The notes below the pieces were generated by a model. It saw only the letters and a program-made list of their open reading frames with translations, did not search any database and was not told the origin of the DNA. A stretch of DNA of 15,519 nt, from NCBI GenBank assembly GCA_964455095.1, contig CAYVUV010000017.1, forward strand, positions 1 to 15,519, written 5' to 3'. This stretch comes from CAYVUV01 sp964455095 (GTDB taxonomy: Bacteria; Desulfobacterota; Binatia; HRBIN30; CADEER01). The position numbers were made by a program, and so were the translations under genes. The first letter of the stretch is position 1, and each line of letters begins with the position of its first letter. Positions 1 to 7,760 of this stretch are shown here, in pieces.

Positions 1-360
1 GTCGGTGACGCCGTACAAGCGGGCAAAGTACTCGAGGTTGTCGTAGCCGGTCATGCGGTGGTACGACATCGCCGACCCGATCACGATGCCGATCCGATGG
101 CGCTGTTCTCGCGGTGGACGATGGTCGATGTGGAGAAAGCCGGACGACGGCTGCAGCAGGCCGGCGATGATCTTGATCAACGTGGTCTTGCCGGCACCGT
201 TCGGGCCGACGATGCCGACGGTCTCGCCCGCTGCGAGCGTGAAGCTGATATCGCGCAGCGCGTCGACGGGTTCGTCCTCGACCGAGAACAGCGCGGCGAG
301 ATAACCGTGTCCCTTCTTTCTGACACGATAGAGCTTTCCAACGTTGCGGGCTTCAACCAT
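1..360 (-). CDS. ABC transporter ATP-binding protein (N-terminal part, cut by window edge)
   Basis: This is the first 120 codons of an ATPase that would energise an ABC-2 type exporter at the inner face of the membrane. Reading the minus strand from the ATG at 358-360, the protein opens MVEARNVGKLYRVRKKG. It reaches a clear Walker A motif, GPNGAGKTT, at about residues 53-61, followed by LIKIIAGLLQPSSG, as in DrrA/YadG/Wzt-type exporter ATPases. The Q-loop, signature and Walker B lie beyond the left edge, so the substrate cannot be told. No stop interrupts the frame down to base 1. The start is the only good ATG in frame; no strong ribosome site precedes it, although AGGAG lies about 24 bases upstream. 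The gene diverges from the sulfotransferase gene, and the two may share a short control region. The ATPase family is clear; the exporter subtype is inference. Confidence 0.88.
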   Translation of the reverse strand, partial: MVEARNVGKLYRVRKKGHGYLAALFSVEDEPVDALRDISFTLAAGETVGIVGPNGAGKTTLIKIIAGLLQPSSGFLHIDHRPPREQRHRIGIVIGSAMSYHRMTGYDNLEYFARLYGVTD

Positions 361-443
361 CGCCGAATCTCGCCGTGCGAACTCCTGCCGGTCCGATTGC
401 GTGAGTGCCGTGGAACGGCCCCGGGGCCGGCAAGGCCTACAAC

Positions 444-1493
444 ATGGGAAAGGCAAGGTCGAGCGGCCAGGGGACGGGCCCTCATCGCAGGCCGGCGATT
501 CGCGTGAGCAGTGGCGTGGAGACGAACGGAGGAAACCTCGCCTTCATTGTCGGCCACTACCGCAGTGGCAGCACCTGGCTGCTGCAACTGCTGAGCCTGC
601 ATCCGCAGATTCGCGGCGTCCACGAAACACACATCTTTGCTCTTACCGCAGACAGCCCCGACCTCGCCGACGCGCGGCGCCAGCTCTTCTCGAGCGTGCC
701 GTGGAGCTACGGCGGCGAAAGGCGGTGGCTGCGCCATTGGCTCCGGCGCCGCCTGCGGCCGCTGACCCGCTTTCGCTGGGATGTCGACGCGCTCGCCCCA
801 TCCGATCGACCGCACTACCTGCTCGATCTTCCTCTCCAGCGGCGCCGGAGGCTCGGGCAGATCCTGCGGGAGTCCGCTACCCCCGATTCCTTTTGTCGTG
901 CCTACTTCGAGTTCCTGTGGGCCGAGTTGGGTGGCCCCCGCATTCTCCTGGAGAAAACGCCGCATCACGTCTTCCACGTCGATCGGATCAAGCGCCTCTT
1001 CCCCGACTGTCGTCTCCTGGCCGTCCACCGCGACGGCCGCGACGTGGTCGTCTCCGACCGATTCTTTTCGCGCCATACCCTGCACCGCGCGTGGGATTTC
1101 GAACAGAGCGTTCTCGCCTGGCGGCGGCAGGTCGAAGCCGAACGGGTCGCGGTCGATCGCCACGGATTGTTCAGCCTGTCCTACGAAGCGCTACACGAGC
1201 GCGGTCCCGCGGTCGTCAGTTCCGTCCTGAAGTTTCTCGGCCTGGCGCATGGGCCGGAGATCGTCGAGCGCCTCTTGCGACAATCGACCTTTCGCTTTCA
1301 TACCGGGCGCGACGCCGGTAGCGAGCGGCGCGCGCGGCATGCGCGCAAGGGCGTGGTGGGCGATTGGCGCCAGCACTTCAGCGAGGAGGAAAGGCACCTC
1401 TTCAACCGAATCGCGGGCCGTCATCTGGTCGCGTTGGGCTACGAGAAGGATCTCGCCTGGGCGACTGGCGAGTCTGAACGGTGCGGCGAATGA
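444..1493 (+). CDS. Sulfotransferase family protein (PAPS-dependent)
   Basis: Predicted to move a sulfuryl group from PAPS to an unidentified small molecule or glycan. From the ATG at 444 it has 349 residues. The 5'-phosphosulfate loop reads VGHYRSGSTWLLQLL (residues 36-50), close to the family RSGTTWL. The 3'-phosphate-binding region reads LLAVHRDGRDVVVSDRFF (about 191-208), with the usual Arg and Ser. LLEKTPHHVFHVDRIKRLFP just before it and DWRQHF...LGYEKDLAW near the end are typical of bacterial Sulfotransfer families. No signal peptide is seen, so it is probably cytosolic. The start is uncertain: GTG at 405, 504 or 516 are also in frame. I chose 444 because it is ATG with a weak AAGG upstream, but a start at 504 or 516 would put the P-loop nearer the N-terminus, as in many relatives. 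It meets the propeller gene tail to tail, with 50 bases between. Confidence 0.88.
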   Translation: MGKARSSGQGTGPHRRPAIRVSSGVETNGGNLAFIVGHYRSGSTWLLQLLSLHPQIRGVHETHIFALTADSPDLADARRQLFSSVPWSYGGERRWLRHWLRRRLRPLTRFRWDVDALAPSDRPHYLLDLPLQRRRRLGQILRESATPDSFCRAYFEFLWAELGGPRILLEKTPHHVFHVDRIKRLFPDCRLLAVHRDGRDVVVSDRFFSRHTLHRAWDFEQSVLAWRRQVEAERVAVDRHGLFSLSYEALHERGPAVVSSVLKFLGLAHGPEIVERLLRQSTFRFHTGRDAGSERRARHARKGVVGDWRQHFSEEERHLFNRIAGRHLVALGYEKDLAWATGESERCGE

Positions 1494-1543
1494 CCTCGTC
1501 GATAGCCCCGCGGAGTGAGGGGCGGTGGCTGGCAAGGGTGGCG

Positions 1544-3562
1544 TCACGGCTGGGGCGACAGTGCCAGTGCCCCGTCCAGCGCCGCGTCGACCGCGCGCAC
1601 CAACTCGTCGATGCCGACGCGGCGGTCGTTGTTCGGATCTGCAACCGGACATGCATCAACCGCAACGTTGCCAAGCGCGATGTCGACGCTGATGATCAGT
1701 TCGTCGACCGTGACTCGGCCGTCTCGACTGCAGTCTCCGACCAGAGGCGGCGGCCCTGGAGGCGTCGACGTCGGCGTCGCCTGCGCCACCTCCGTCGTCG
1801 CGCTCGGCGTCACCTGCGGCAGGTTGGTCGTCGGTGACGACGTCGGCGCGACCGTCGCTGTGGGTGTCGCCGTCGTCGTCGCCTGTGGTGTGCTCGGGGT
1901 GGCGCTTGGTGACGGCATGACGGAGGGCGCTTGATTGCGGAACGCGTACACGTCGCTGGCCACGATCTGACCGGACGGCAGCAGGTTGCTCGCAGTCGTC
2001 GAGAACGCGGCGACGCGCCCGTCGGCGCTGGTGGCGACCGTCGAGATGCTCTGGTTTGCGCCCGAAACGCCGTCCGCCGCGGCGCTGACCAGCGCAGTGC
2101 TGCCGGCAGTCGTGTCGCGTAGGAACAGGTCGTAGCCGAACAGGCCGTTTTGGCGGACGAAGTCCGGTACCAGGTCGGTGGCGCCGCTGAAGAAAAAGAC
2201 AAACCGCCCGTCCGAGCTGATCGACTGTGATCGGACCGAGGTCATGTTAGAGCGATAGTTGCCGGTCGCCGTGGTCGACCCCTGCGCGGCGCTCACCAGC
2301 GCGGTCGTACCGGTGAGGCGGTCGCGCACGAAGACATCCATTTGCCCGTTCTCGTCCTGCTGGCCGTCGACGAGGTCTGTGGCGCGACTGCTGAACGCCA
2401 GGAATCGTCCGTCCACACTCATCGCGAAGCCTTCGAATGCCCCGTTGCCAACCGCTCCGTTCCCGGTCTGAGCGCCGCTCGAGCTGGCGCTGATCAGGGT
2501 GGTCGTGCCGGTAGAAAGATCCCGCACGAAGAGGTCGCTCGCGCCATTGGTGTCGACGAGCCCCTCGACCAGGTCGGTGGCCAGACTCACAAACGCGACG
2601 TAACGCCCGTCGGCCGTCATCACGACGCTGCCGCCCACCGAAGCTCCGGATGCACTGTTGCCGCTCGCCGTGCCGCTGCTGTTGATGCTGATCAGACTGG
2701 TCGTTCCAGAGACCAGATCGCGCACGAACACGTCGGTCCGGCCGTTCGAGTCGAGACCGCCCGCCACGAGATCGCTCGCGTCGCTCGCGAAGGCGACGAG
2801 CCTCCCGTCGGCGCTGATGCTCGGACTCTGCGCGGAGTCTTTGTTGCCGCTCGCCGTGCCGCTGGCGTTGACGCTGACGAGCGTCGTGGTCCCCGAACCG
2901 GGGGCGCGCACGAAGACGTCGCGGCCGGACGAGGAGTTTCCGTCGACGAAATCGGGGGTGAGGTCGGTCGCTCCGCTGGTGAAGAGGACGATCCCACCAT
3001 CGGTCACCTGTCGCGTGTCGGACGGGGCGTTGGCGCTGGCCGTGCCGGACGCATTGACGGACACGAGCGTCGTGGTTCCGGAGGTCCGATCGCGTAGGTA
3101 GACGTCGGGTAGGGCGGGGTTGTTTCCGTCGACGAAGCCCGGCACCAGGTCGGAGCCAGTGCTCTCGAAGATTGCGAACCTGCCGTCGGGGCTGAGGAGC
3201 GCATTGGTCGACGCCCTGTTCGAGGCCACGGCGCCGGCGCTTACAACGCTGATTAGCTCCAGGTTGCCGGTCATCCGATCGCGCACGAACACGTCGTAGA
3301 GACCGTTCCCGTCGACGCCTTTCGGCAAAAGGTCGGTGGCGAGGCTCTGGAAGGCGACGAACCTGCCGTTCGCGCTCATGTTCGACACGTCGGATCTGTC
3401 GTTACCGCCGTGCGTCGGCTCCTCCCGCTTGGCGGAGATGAGCTCTAGCTCGGCATGCGCCGCGCCGGTCGCGAGGAGGAGGGCCACGCAGAACGCAACC
3501 GCGGCAGCGACCGGACGCACCGGCACTGCGGACGAAGGGGCGAGGCTGGTCACGGCTCGCAT
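1544..3562 (-). CDS. Secreted beta-propeller (PD40/TolB-like) protein with Thr/Pro linker and dockerin-like tail
   Basis: Predicted exported protein of 672 residues from the ATG at 3560-3562. A signal peptide runs MRAVTSLAPSS... with hydrophobic core AAAVAFCVALLLATG and an AHA/E cleavage site near residue 37. Eight repeats of about 60-65 residues follow, each with DGR(F/L/Y)VAF, (A/S)TDLV, D(V/L)FVRD and a (S/T)GTT.L(V/I)S tail, the pattern of PD40/WD40-like propeller blades. A linker of about 60 residues rich in Thr, Pro, Ser and Ala comes next. The last 64 residues hold two EF-hand-like loops, DCSRDGRVTVDEL and DPNNDRRVGIDEL, resembling a type I dockerin or calcium-binding pair. An in-frame ATG at 3628 would add 22 residues before the signal peptide, giving too long an n-region, so I prefer 3562. 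It is likely periplasmic or surface-attached. Its function is unknown; the propeller suggests binding rather than catalysis. Confidence 0.85.
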   Translation of the reverse strand: MRAVTSLAPSSAVPVRPVAAAVAFCVALLLATGAAHAELELISAKREEPTHGGNDRSDVSNMSANGRFVAFQSLATDLLPKGVDGNGLYDVFVRDRMTGNLELISVVSAGAVASNRASTNALLSPDGRFAIFESTGSDLVPGFVDGNNPALPDVYLRDRTSGTTTLVSVNASGTASANAPSDTRQVTDGGIVLFTSGATDLTPDFVDGNSSSGRDVFVRAPGSGTTTLVSVNASGTASGNKDSAQSPSISADGRLVAFASDASDLVAGGLDSNGRTDVFVRDLVSGTTSLISINSSGTASGNSASGASVGGSVVMTADGRYVAFVSLATDLVEGLVDTNGASDLFVRDLSTGTTTLISASSSGAQTGNGAVGNGAFEGFAMSVDGRFLAFSSRATDLVDGQQDENGQMDVFVRDRLTGTTALVSAAQGSTTATGNYRSNMTSVRSQSISSDGRFVFFFSGATDLVPDFVRQNGLFGYDLFLRDTTAGSTALVSAAADGVSGANQSISTVATSADGRVAAFSTTASNLLPSGQIVASDVYAFRNQAPSVMPSPSATPSTPQATTTATPTATVAPTSSPTTNLPQVTPSATTEVAQATPTSTPPGPPPLVGDCSRDGRVTVDELIISVDIALGNVAVDACPVADPNNDRRVGIDELVRAVDAALDGALALSPQP
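1940..3376 (-). repeat. Eight tandem coding repeats of about 190 bases (propeller blades)
   Basis: Within the secreted propeller gene, eight in-frame repeats are visible. In the numbering from the upstream ATG at 3628 they begin near residues 85, 146, 208, 271, 338, 404, 471 and 534. Each encodes an S.DGR..AF strand, a TDLV turn and a D.FVRD strand. Blades 2 to 5 share the tail (V/I)S.(N/S).SG almost unchanged, which suggests growth by duplication within the gene. The last blade is shorter and runs into the Thr/Pro linker at 1739-1927. Confidence 0.8.
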
Positions 3563-3629
3563 GTACGTGGTGCGGGACGCCGCAGTCAAATCGATTTCCG
3601 CTGTGTGGACGCCCAAGGGGGATTCCATG

Positions 3630-3659
3630 GGGACAGGCTACTTTTTTGTAGCGCGTCCC
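3630..3659. repeat. Short palindrome (30 bases), REP-like
   Basis: GGGAC (3630-3634) pairs with GTCCC (3655-3659) and GCTAC (3637-3641) pairs with GTAGC (3648-3652). A 2x2 internal mismatch separates the stems and a run of six T forms the loop. It starts one base upstream of the alternative ATG (3626-3628) of the propeller gene. The size and loop resemble REP sequences mobilised by RAYT transposases, but no transposase lies in the window, so that label is inference. Confidence 0.55.
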
Positions 3660-3661
3660 GA

Positions 3662-3724
3662 GAGGGACGTAGGACCGGTTGGGCCGACTTGTGGCAACTC
3701 GGCCGACTCGTCCCCACGTCCCTC
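3662..3724. repeat. Long interrupted palindrome (63 bases) between divergent genes
   Basis: Four paired blocks nest inside one another. GAGGGACGT (3662-3670) pairs with ACGTCCCTC (3716-3724); GGAC (3672-3675) with GTCC (3710-3713); GGCCGA (3682-3687) with TCGGCC (3699-3704); and TTG (3689-3691) with CAA (3695-3697). That makes 22 base pairs around a three-base loop. It lies in the 282-base space between the propeller gene (start 3562) and the thiolase, so it could be a terminator-like or cruciform element, an operator region, or a second REP-type unit beside the palindrome at 3630-3659. Confidence 0.6.
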
Positions 3725-3832
3725 GTGGACTCGTGGATGCGCACCTGCTCGAGATGGGGATGCCGCGCGACCCGATCGACCTCCGCTGGCATTCGCGGCG
3801 GCAGGTGATAACCATCAGACAATTTGCGACCC

Positions 3833-3838
3833 GAAAGG
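3833..3838 (+). promoter_or_regulatory. Ribosome binding site of the thiolase gene
   Basis: AAAGGA lies six bases before the ATG at 3845 and decides that start over the upstream in-frame TTG at 3824. Confidence 0.6.
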
Positions 3839-3844
3839 ACTCTC

Positions 3845-5017
3845 ATGACCGACGCCGTCATCGTCTCCACCGCCCGCACTCCGATCGGACGCGCCCGCAA
3901 GGGCACGCTCATCGGGCTCGACGCCCTCCAGCTGGCCAGGATCGCCGTCGAAGCGGCCATCGCGCGCAGCGGGATTCCTGCCGCCGACATCGACGACCTG
4001 GTCGTGGCCGAGTCCCTCCAGGGCGGCGGCGTCATCGCCCGCAACGTCGCGGTGCGCCTCGGCCTCACCCACGTGCCGGGCCTGGCCGACAACCGACACT
4101 GCGCGGCTGGCCTCTCCGCCCTGCAGATCGCCGCGGCCGGGATTCTCGCCGGCATGGACCAGGTTGTGATCGCCGGCGGCACGGAGAGCATGACCAACAT
4201 GGTCATGTCGCTGATGCGGCGGCCGCTCTCGACCGATGCGGTGCCGGGGATCCCGGAGTCGCACCCCGCCACCCCGGACGCGCCGCCGTTCGACATGAGC
4301 ATCACCGTCGGTCACAACACGGCAAAGGAGGTCGGCATTGCCCGCAGGGACCTCGACGAGTGGGCCGTCTACACACAGAAGCAGGCCATCGAGTCGATCG
4401 ACAACGGCTACTTCGTCGACCAGATCGTGTCGGTGAAGGCTCCGCAGGCCGATGGCTCGACCGTCACGTTCTCCGTCGACGAGTTCCCGCGCCGGGACAC
4501 GAGCCTCGAGGGCCTGGCCGCCCTCAAGACCCTTCATCCCGAGATCGAAGGCTTCGCGATCACGGCGGGCAACGCCGGTGGCATCAACGACGGCGCGGCC
4601 GCCGTCGCCCTGACCTCGTCCGACTACGCCGCCGCCCACGGCCTGAAGCCGCTCGCCCGCATCGTGTCGTGGGCCTCGGTCGGCGTCGAGCCGGCGCGGA
4701 CCGGCATGGCTCCCACACTGGCCATCCCGAAGGCGCTGAAGCGGGCGGGGATGTCGATCGGCGACATCGATCTCTTCGAGGTCAACGAAGCGTTCAACTC
4801 GGTTCCGATCGCCGCCCATCGCACCCTCGGGATCGACCCCGCCATCATGAACGTCAACGGCAGCGGCTGCAGCCTCGGCCATCCGATCGCGGCCACCGGC
4901 GTCCGCATGGTGATCACCATGATCCACGAGCTGCGCCGCCGTGGGTTCAGCAAGGGGTGCGTCTCGATGTGCGCCGGCGGCGGCATGGGCAACGCCCTCG
5001 TCCTCGAGGTCATCTAG
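3845..5017 (+). CDS. Thiolase family protein (acetyl-CoA acyltransferase type)
   Basis: Predicted to cleave 3-ketoacyl-CoA with CoA in a beta-oxidation-like pathway, or run the reverse condensation, in the cytosol. The 390 residues match the usual thiolase length. The N-terminus DAVIVSTARTPIGRARKGTL is typical. The nucleophilic Cys is C86 in NRHCAAGL, where NRxCSSG is more common. The other catalytic elements are NEAF at 314-317, GHP with H346, and the second Cys C376 in CAGGGMGNA. The start is ATG 3845, with AAAGGA about six bases upstream; a TTG at 3824 is in frame but has no ribosome site. It heads an operon: the kinase-fold gene begins 18 bases after its stop. The paired ligase downstream points to a degradative role. 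The chain length or ring substrate cannot be read from sequence. Confidence 0.95.
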   Translation: MTDAVIVSTARTPIGRARKGTLIGLDALQLARIAVEAAIARSGIPAADIDDLVVAESLQGGGVIARNVAVRLGLTHVPGLADNRHCAAGLSALQIAAAGILAGMDQVVIAGGTESMTNMVMSLMRRPLSTDAVPGIPESHPATPDAPPFDMSITVGHNTAKEVGIARRDLDEWAVYTQKQAIESIDNGYFVDQIVSVKAPQADGSTVTFSVDEFPRRDTSLEGLAALKTLHPEIEGFAITAGNAGGINDGAAAVALTSSDYAAAHGLKPLARIVSWASVGVEPARTGMAPTLAIPKALKRAGMSIGDIDLFEVNEAFNSVPIAAHRTLGIDPAIMNVNGSGCSLGHPIAATGVRMVITMIHELRRRGFSKGCVSMCAGGGMGNALVLEVI

Positions 5018-5035
5018 CCACCCGACCCTACTGCC

Positions 5036-6097
5036 GTGCCGTCGTTCATCCCCGTCGAGGTGGCGGAGATCACCTCCGCGTGGCTCGAGGGTGTGCTGCG
5101 CACGCACGCGCCCGGCGCGTCGGTGCGGGCGATCGACGTCGTCGAGGCGCATTCGGGGACGACCGGGCGCGCCCGCGTCCTGCTGACGCACGACGACGCA
5201 CGCTTGCCGCGCTCGGTGTTCGTCAAGCTGGCCCCGTTCGACGTCGGCCAGCGCGCGTTTGTCGACCAGCTGGGCATGGGTGTCGCCGAGGCGCGCTTCT
5301 ATGCCGAGATCGAGGCGGACGTGCCGGTGCGCCATCCGCGTCCCTGGTACGCGGCGCACGACGACGCCGGGCGCTACGTCATGGTGCTCGAGGATCTGCT
5401 CGCGGCCGGCGCGCGCTACCCGGGCCAGGGCGATCCCGACCTGCCGGCGTTCGTGGAGCGGACGATCGACGCGTTTGCCGCGCTCCACGCCGCGTTCTGG
5501 GCGAGTCGGCGGTTCGCGCCCGACGGCGACCTCGCGTGGGTGGAGCGCCGCACGCGCGGCTACGGTTCCGCGGCGCCCTTGATCAGCTTCGCCGTCGAGC
5601 AGCTGGGTCCGCGCCTGCCCGACGCCTCGCGCCGGCTGGCCGAGGTGTACCTGCCGCGTGCCGACGGAGTCGCAGCGCTGCTCGCGCAGGGTACGCCCAC
5701 CCTCGTGCATGGCGACGCGCACCTCGGCAACTTGTTCGTCGACGACACCACGCCCGGCTTCCTCGACTGGGCCATGGTGAGCTGCGCGCCGGGTCTCCGC
5801 GACGTGGCCTACTTCCTCGGCAGCTCGGTGCCGACCGACCTGCGGCGCGCGCACGAGCGTCGACTCGTCGCGCGCTACTGCGAGCGGCTCCGCGTGGGCG
5901 GCGTCGCGCTCGACGTCGACACGGCGTGGGACCAGTACCGCGTGCACACCGTGTCGGCGTGGATCGCCGCGGTCGTCACGGCCGCCATGGGATCGCAGTG
6001 GCAGCCGATCGAGGTCGGTATGGGTGCGACGGCGCGCGCGAACGCGGCGATCGAGGATCACGACGTCGCCGAGCTGCTGCGCACGCGACTGCCGTAA
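5036..6097 (+). CDS. Phosphotransferase family protein (APH/choline-kinase fold)
   Basis: A 353-residue protein with the aminoglycoside phosphotransferase fold, most likely a small-molecule kinase rather than an antibiotic-resistance enzyme. The nucleotide-binding Lys is probably K64 in VFVKLAPFD, with a glutamate in AEARFYAEI (about 85). The catalytic Brenner loop is LVHGDAHLGNLFVDD, with D227 and N232, and the metal ligand is D244 in FLDWAMVSCAPGLRDVAYFL. All key residues appear intact. The start is a GTG at 5036, 18 bases after the thiolase stop, with no visible Shine-Dalgarno; translation may be coupled to the thiolase. Relatives with this fold are common beside acyl-CoA dehydrogenases and CoA ligases (the N-terminal domain of animal ACAD10/11 is one). 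By that analogy it may phosphorylate a hydroxyacyl-CoA or a hydroxylated precursor. The fold is clear; the substrate is inference. Confidence 0.9.
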   Translation: MPSFIPVEVAEITSAWLEGVLRTHAPGASVRAIDVVEAHSGTTGRARVLLTHDDARLPRSVFVKLAPFDVGQRAFVDQLGMGVAEARFYAEIEADVPVRHPRPWYAAHDDAGRYVMVLEDLLAAGARYPGQGDPDLPAFVERTIDAFAALHAAFWASRRFAPDGDLAWVERRTRGYGSAAPLISFAVEQLGPRLPDASRRLAEVYLPRADGVAALLAQGTPTLVHGDAHLGNLFVDDTTPGFLDWAMVSCAPGLRDVAYFLGSSVPTDLRRAHERRLVARYCERLRVGGVALDVDTAWDQYRVHTVSAWIAAVVTAAMGSQWQPIEVGMGATARANAAIEDHDVAELLRTRLP

Positions 6098-6102
6098 AGG
6101 GC

Positions 6103-6108
6103 GGGGAG
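6103..6108 (+). promoter_or_regulatory. Ribosome binding site of the acyl-CoA synthetase gene
   Basis: GGGGAG five bases before the ATG at 6114 fixes that start; the frame is open further upstream to 6024, but that part overlaps the end of the kinase-fold gene. Confidence 0.6.
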
Positions 6109-6113
6109 TGCCG

Positions 6114-7742
6114 ATGGAGTCGATGGAATGGTCCCTGCCGGCCGCGTTCGAGGTGATCGCGGCCGCCGCACCCGCCCGCGACATGCTGGTCTGGAAGCAC
6201 ACGCGGCGGACCTACGGCGCGGTGGAGACGCGCAGCCGAAACCTCGCCTTGTTCCTCCAGCGCCACAACATTGGCCTCCGCCGCGAGCGCCACGAGCTCG
6301 AGCGCTGGGAGTGCGGGCAGGCGACCGTCGCCCTGCTGCTCTACAACTGCCCCGAATACATCGAGACGATGCTCGGCTGCTTCCGCGCCCGGGCCGTGCC
6401 GTTCAACGTCAACCAGCACTACCGGCCCGAGGAGGTGCGCAGCCTGCTCGACATGCTCGACGCCGAGGCCGTCGTGTACCATCGCGCACTCGCGCCACTC
6501 GTCGGCGCGGCGGCGAAAGGGCGCAGGCTGCTACTCGTCGACGTCGACGATGGGTCGGGAGCTGCGCCGCTCGCGGGCAGCACGAGCTTCGAGGACGCCG
6601 CGCGCGAGCCCGCTGTCGCCGACCTCCCGGTCCCGTCCCCAGACGACCTCTGCCTGGTCTGCACCGGCGGCACCACCGGCTCGCCCAAGGCCGTGCTGTG
6701 GCGCCAGGCCGATATCTTCGTCGCCGCGATGGGCGGCAGCGACGATGCGTCGCGGGAGACGCTGACGGCGCGCGCGGCGGCCGGCGGCGTGAACTGGTTC
6801 GCGGCTCCGCCGCTGATGCACGCTGCGGCGCAGTGGACGGCGTTCGCCGGCATCCACTCCGGCGGGACCGTCGTCCTGCATGACGACTCCGCACCGTTCG
6901 ACGCGCGCACCATCCTCGAAACCGTTGCGCGCGAGCGGGTCAACTTCATGTCGATCGTCGGCGACGCATTCGCCCGGCGCCTGATCGCAGAGATGCGGCG
7001 GACGACGTACGACCTGTCATCATTGATGATGCTCGGGACCGGCGGTGCCATAACGAGCGCGGACTGCAAGCAGGACCTCCTCGAGCTCCTGCCCCACTTG
7101 ACCATCATCGACGGGTACGGCGCATCGGAGACCGGCGGCATGGCCTTCGGTACGACGGGACGGGCGGGCATCGTGCGCACCTTCGCCCCCGCAGCAGGTG
7201 CCGCGGTGCTGTCGGCGGACCGGTGTCGCTTCCTCGCGCCGGGCGACGACGAGATCGGCTGGACCGCGCGGCGCGGCCGCGTGCCGCTCGGCTATCTCGG
7301 GGACCGGAGAAGGACCGAGGAGACCTTTCCCATCATCGACGGCGAGCGCGTTGCCGTTCCGGGCGATCGGGCGCGTCTGACGCCGGACGGCGCCATCGTC
7401 CTCCTCGGGCGCGACTCGCTGGTGATCAACAGCGGCGGCGAGAAGATCTTCGTCGAGGAGGTCGAGGAGACGCTGCGCCGGCACGCGGACGTCGTCGATG
7501 CGGTCGTCGTAGGCAGACCAAGCGACCGCTTCGGCGAGGAGGTCGTCGGCATCGTGCAGCTCCGTCCAGGAGCGAACGTCGCGCCGCACGAGCTGCGCGA
7601 GTTCACCGCACGCACGATCGCGCGCTTCAAGGCACCACGCGCGATCGCCTTCTGCGAGAGTATCCGCCGCCACCCGAGCGGCAAGCCCGACTACCCGTGG
7701 GCGCGCTCCGTCGCCGCGAAGGCCGTTGCCGCGACGTCCTGA
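6114..7742 (+). CDS. AMP-forming acyl-CoA synthetase (CoA ligase)
   Basis: A 542-residue ANL-superfamily ligase that would activate a carboxylic acid to its acyl-CoA through an acyl-adenylate. The phosphate loop is LVCTGGTTGSPKAVLWRQ (181-198). The TGGTTGxPKxVxWR form is typical of the FadD17/FadD19-like group used in sterol side-chain breakdown by actinobacteria. Further motifs are DGYGASETGG, the hinge LLGRDSLVINSGGEKIFVEE, and the C-terminal catalytic Lys K524 in HPSGKPDYPWA. It therefore looks complete. The start is ATG 6114, 16 bases after the kinase-fold stop, with GGGGAG upstream. It is the third gene of the thiolase operon, and a fragment of a thioesterase follows directly after its stop in the same frame. 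The subgroup is recognised from the motif alone; the substrate could equally be a long or branched fatty acid. Confidence 0.93.
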   Translation: MESMEWSLPAAFEVIAAAAPARDMLVWKHTRRTYGAVETRSRNLALFLQRHNIGLRRERHELERWECGQATVALLLYNCPEYIETMLGCFRARAVPFNVNQHYRPEEVRSLLDMLDAEAVVYHRALAPLVGAAAKGRRLLLVDVDDGSGAAPLAGSTSFEDAAREPAVADLPVPSPDDLCLVCTGGTTGSPKAVLWRQADIFVAAMGGSDDASRETLTARAAAGGVNWFAAPPLMHAAAQWTAFAGIHSGGTVVLHDDSAPFDARTILETVARERVNFMSIVGDAFARRLIAEMRRTTYDLSSLMMLGTGGAITSADCKQDLLELLPHLTIIDGYGASETGGMAFGTTGRAGIVRTFAPAAGAAVLSADRCRFLAPGDDEIGWTARRGRVPLGYLGDRRRTEETFPIIDGERVAVPGDRARLTPDGAIVLLGRDSLVINSGGEKIFVEEVEETLRRHADVVDAVVVGRPSDRFGEEVVGIVQLRPGANVAPHELREFTARTIARFKAPRAIAFCESIRRHPSGKPDYPWARSVAAKAVAATS

Positions 7743-7760
7743 CGCGAGCGACGGCCGACC

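Noticed and set aside
1505..1523. Possible terminator GCCCC...GGGGC between the sulfotransferase and propeller genes
   Set aside because: Only five base pairs with a nine-base loop and no T-run; expected by chance in GC-rich DNA.
5036..6097. Aminoglycoside resistance gene
   Set aside because: The fold matches, but the protein sits between CoA-pathway genes and resembles the broad phosphotransferase family rather than a known resistance enzyme.
3679..6156. Open frame of 825 codons on the plus strand across the thiolase and kinase-fold genes
   Set aside because: Its translation is Arg- and Gly-rich with no known motif, while the other frame gives a complete thiolase and kinase-fold protein.
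3815..6202. Open frame of 795 codons on the minus strand
   Set aside because: It is a shadow opposite GC-rich genes, with a biased Arg/His/Asp composition and no domain.
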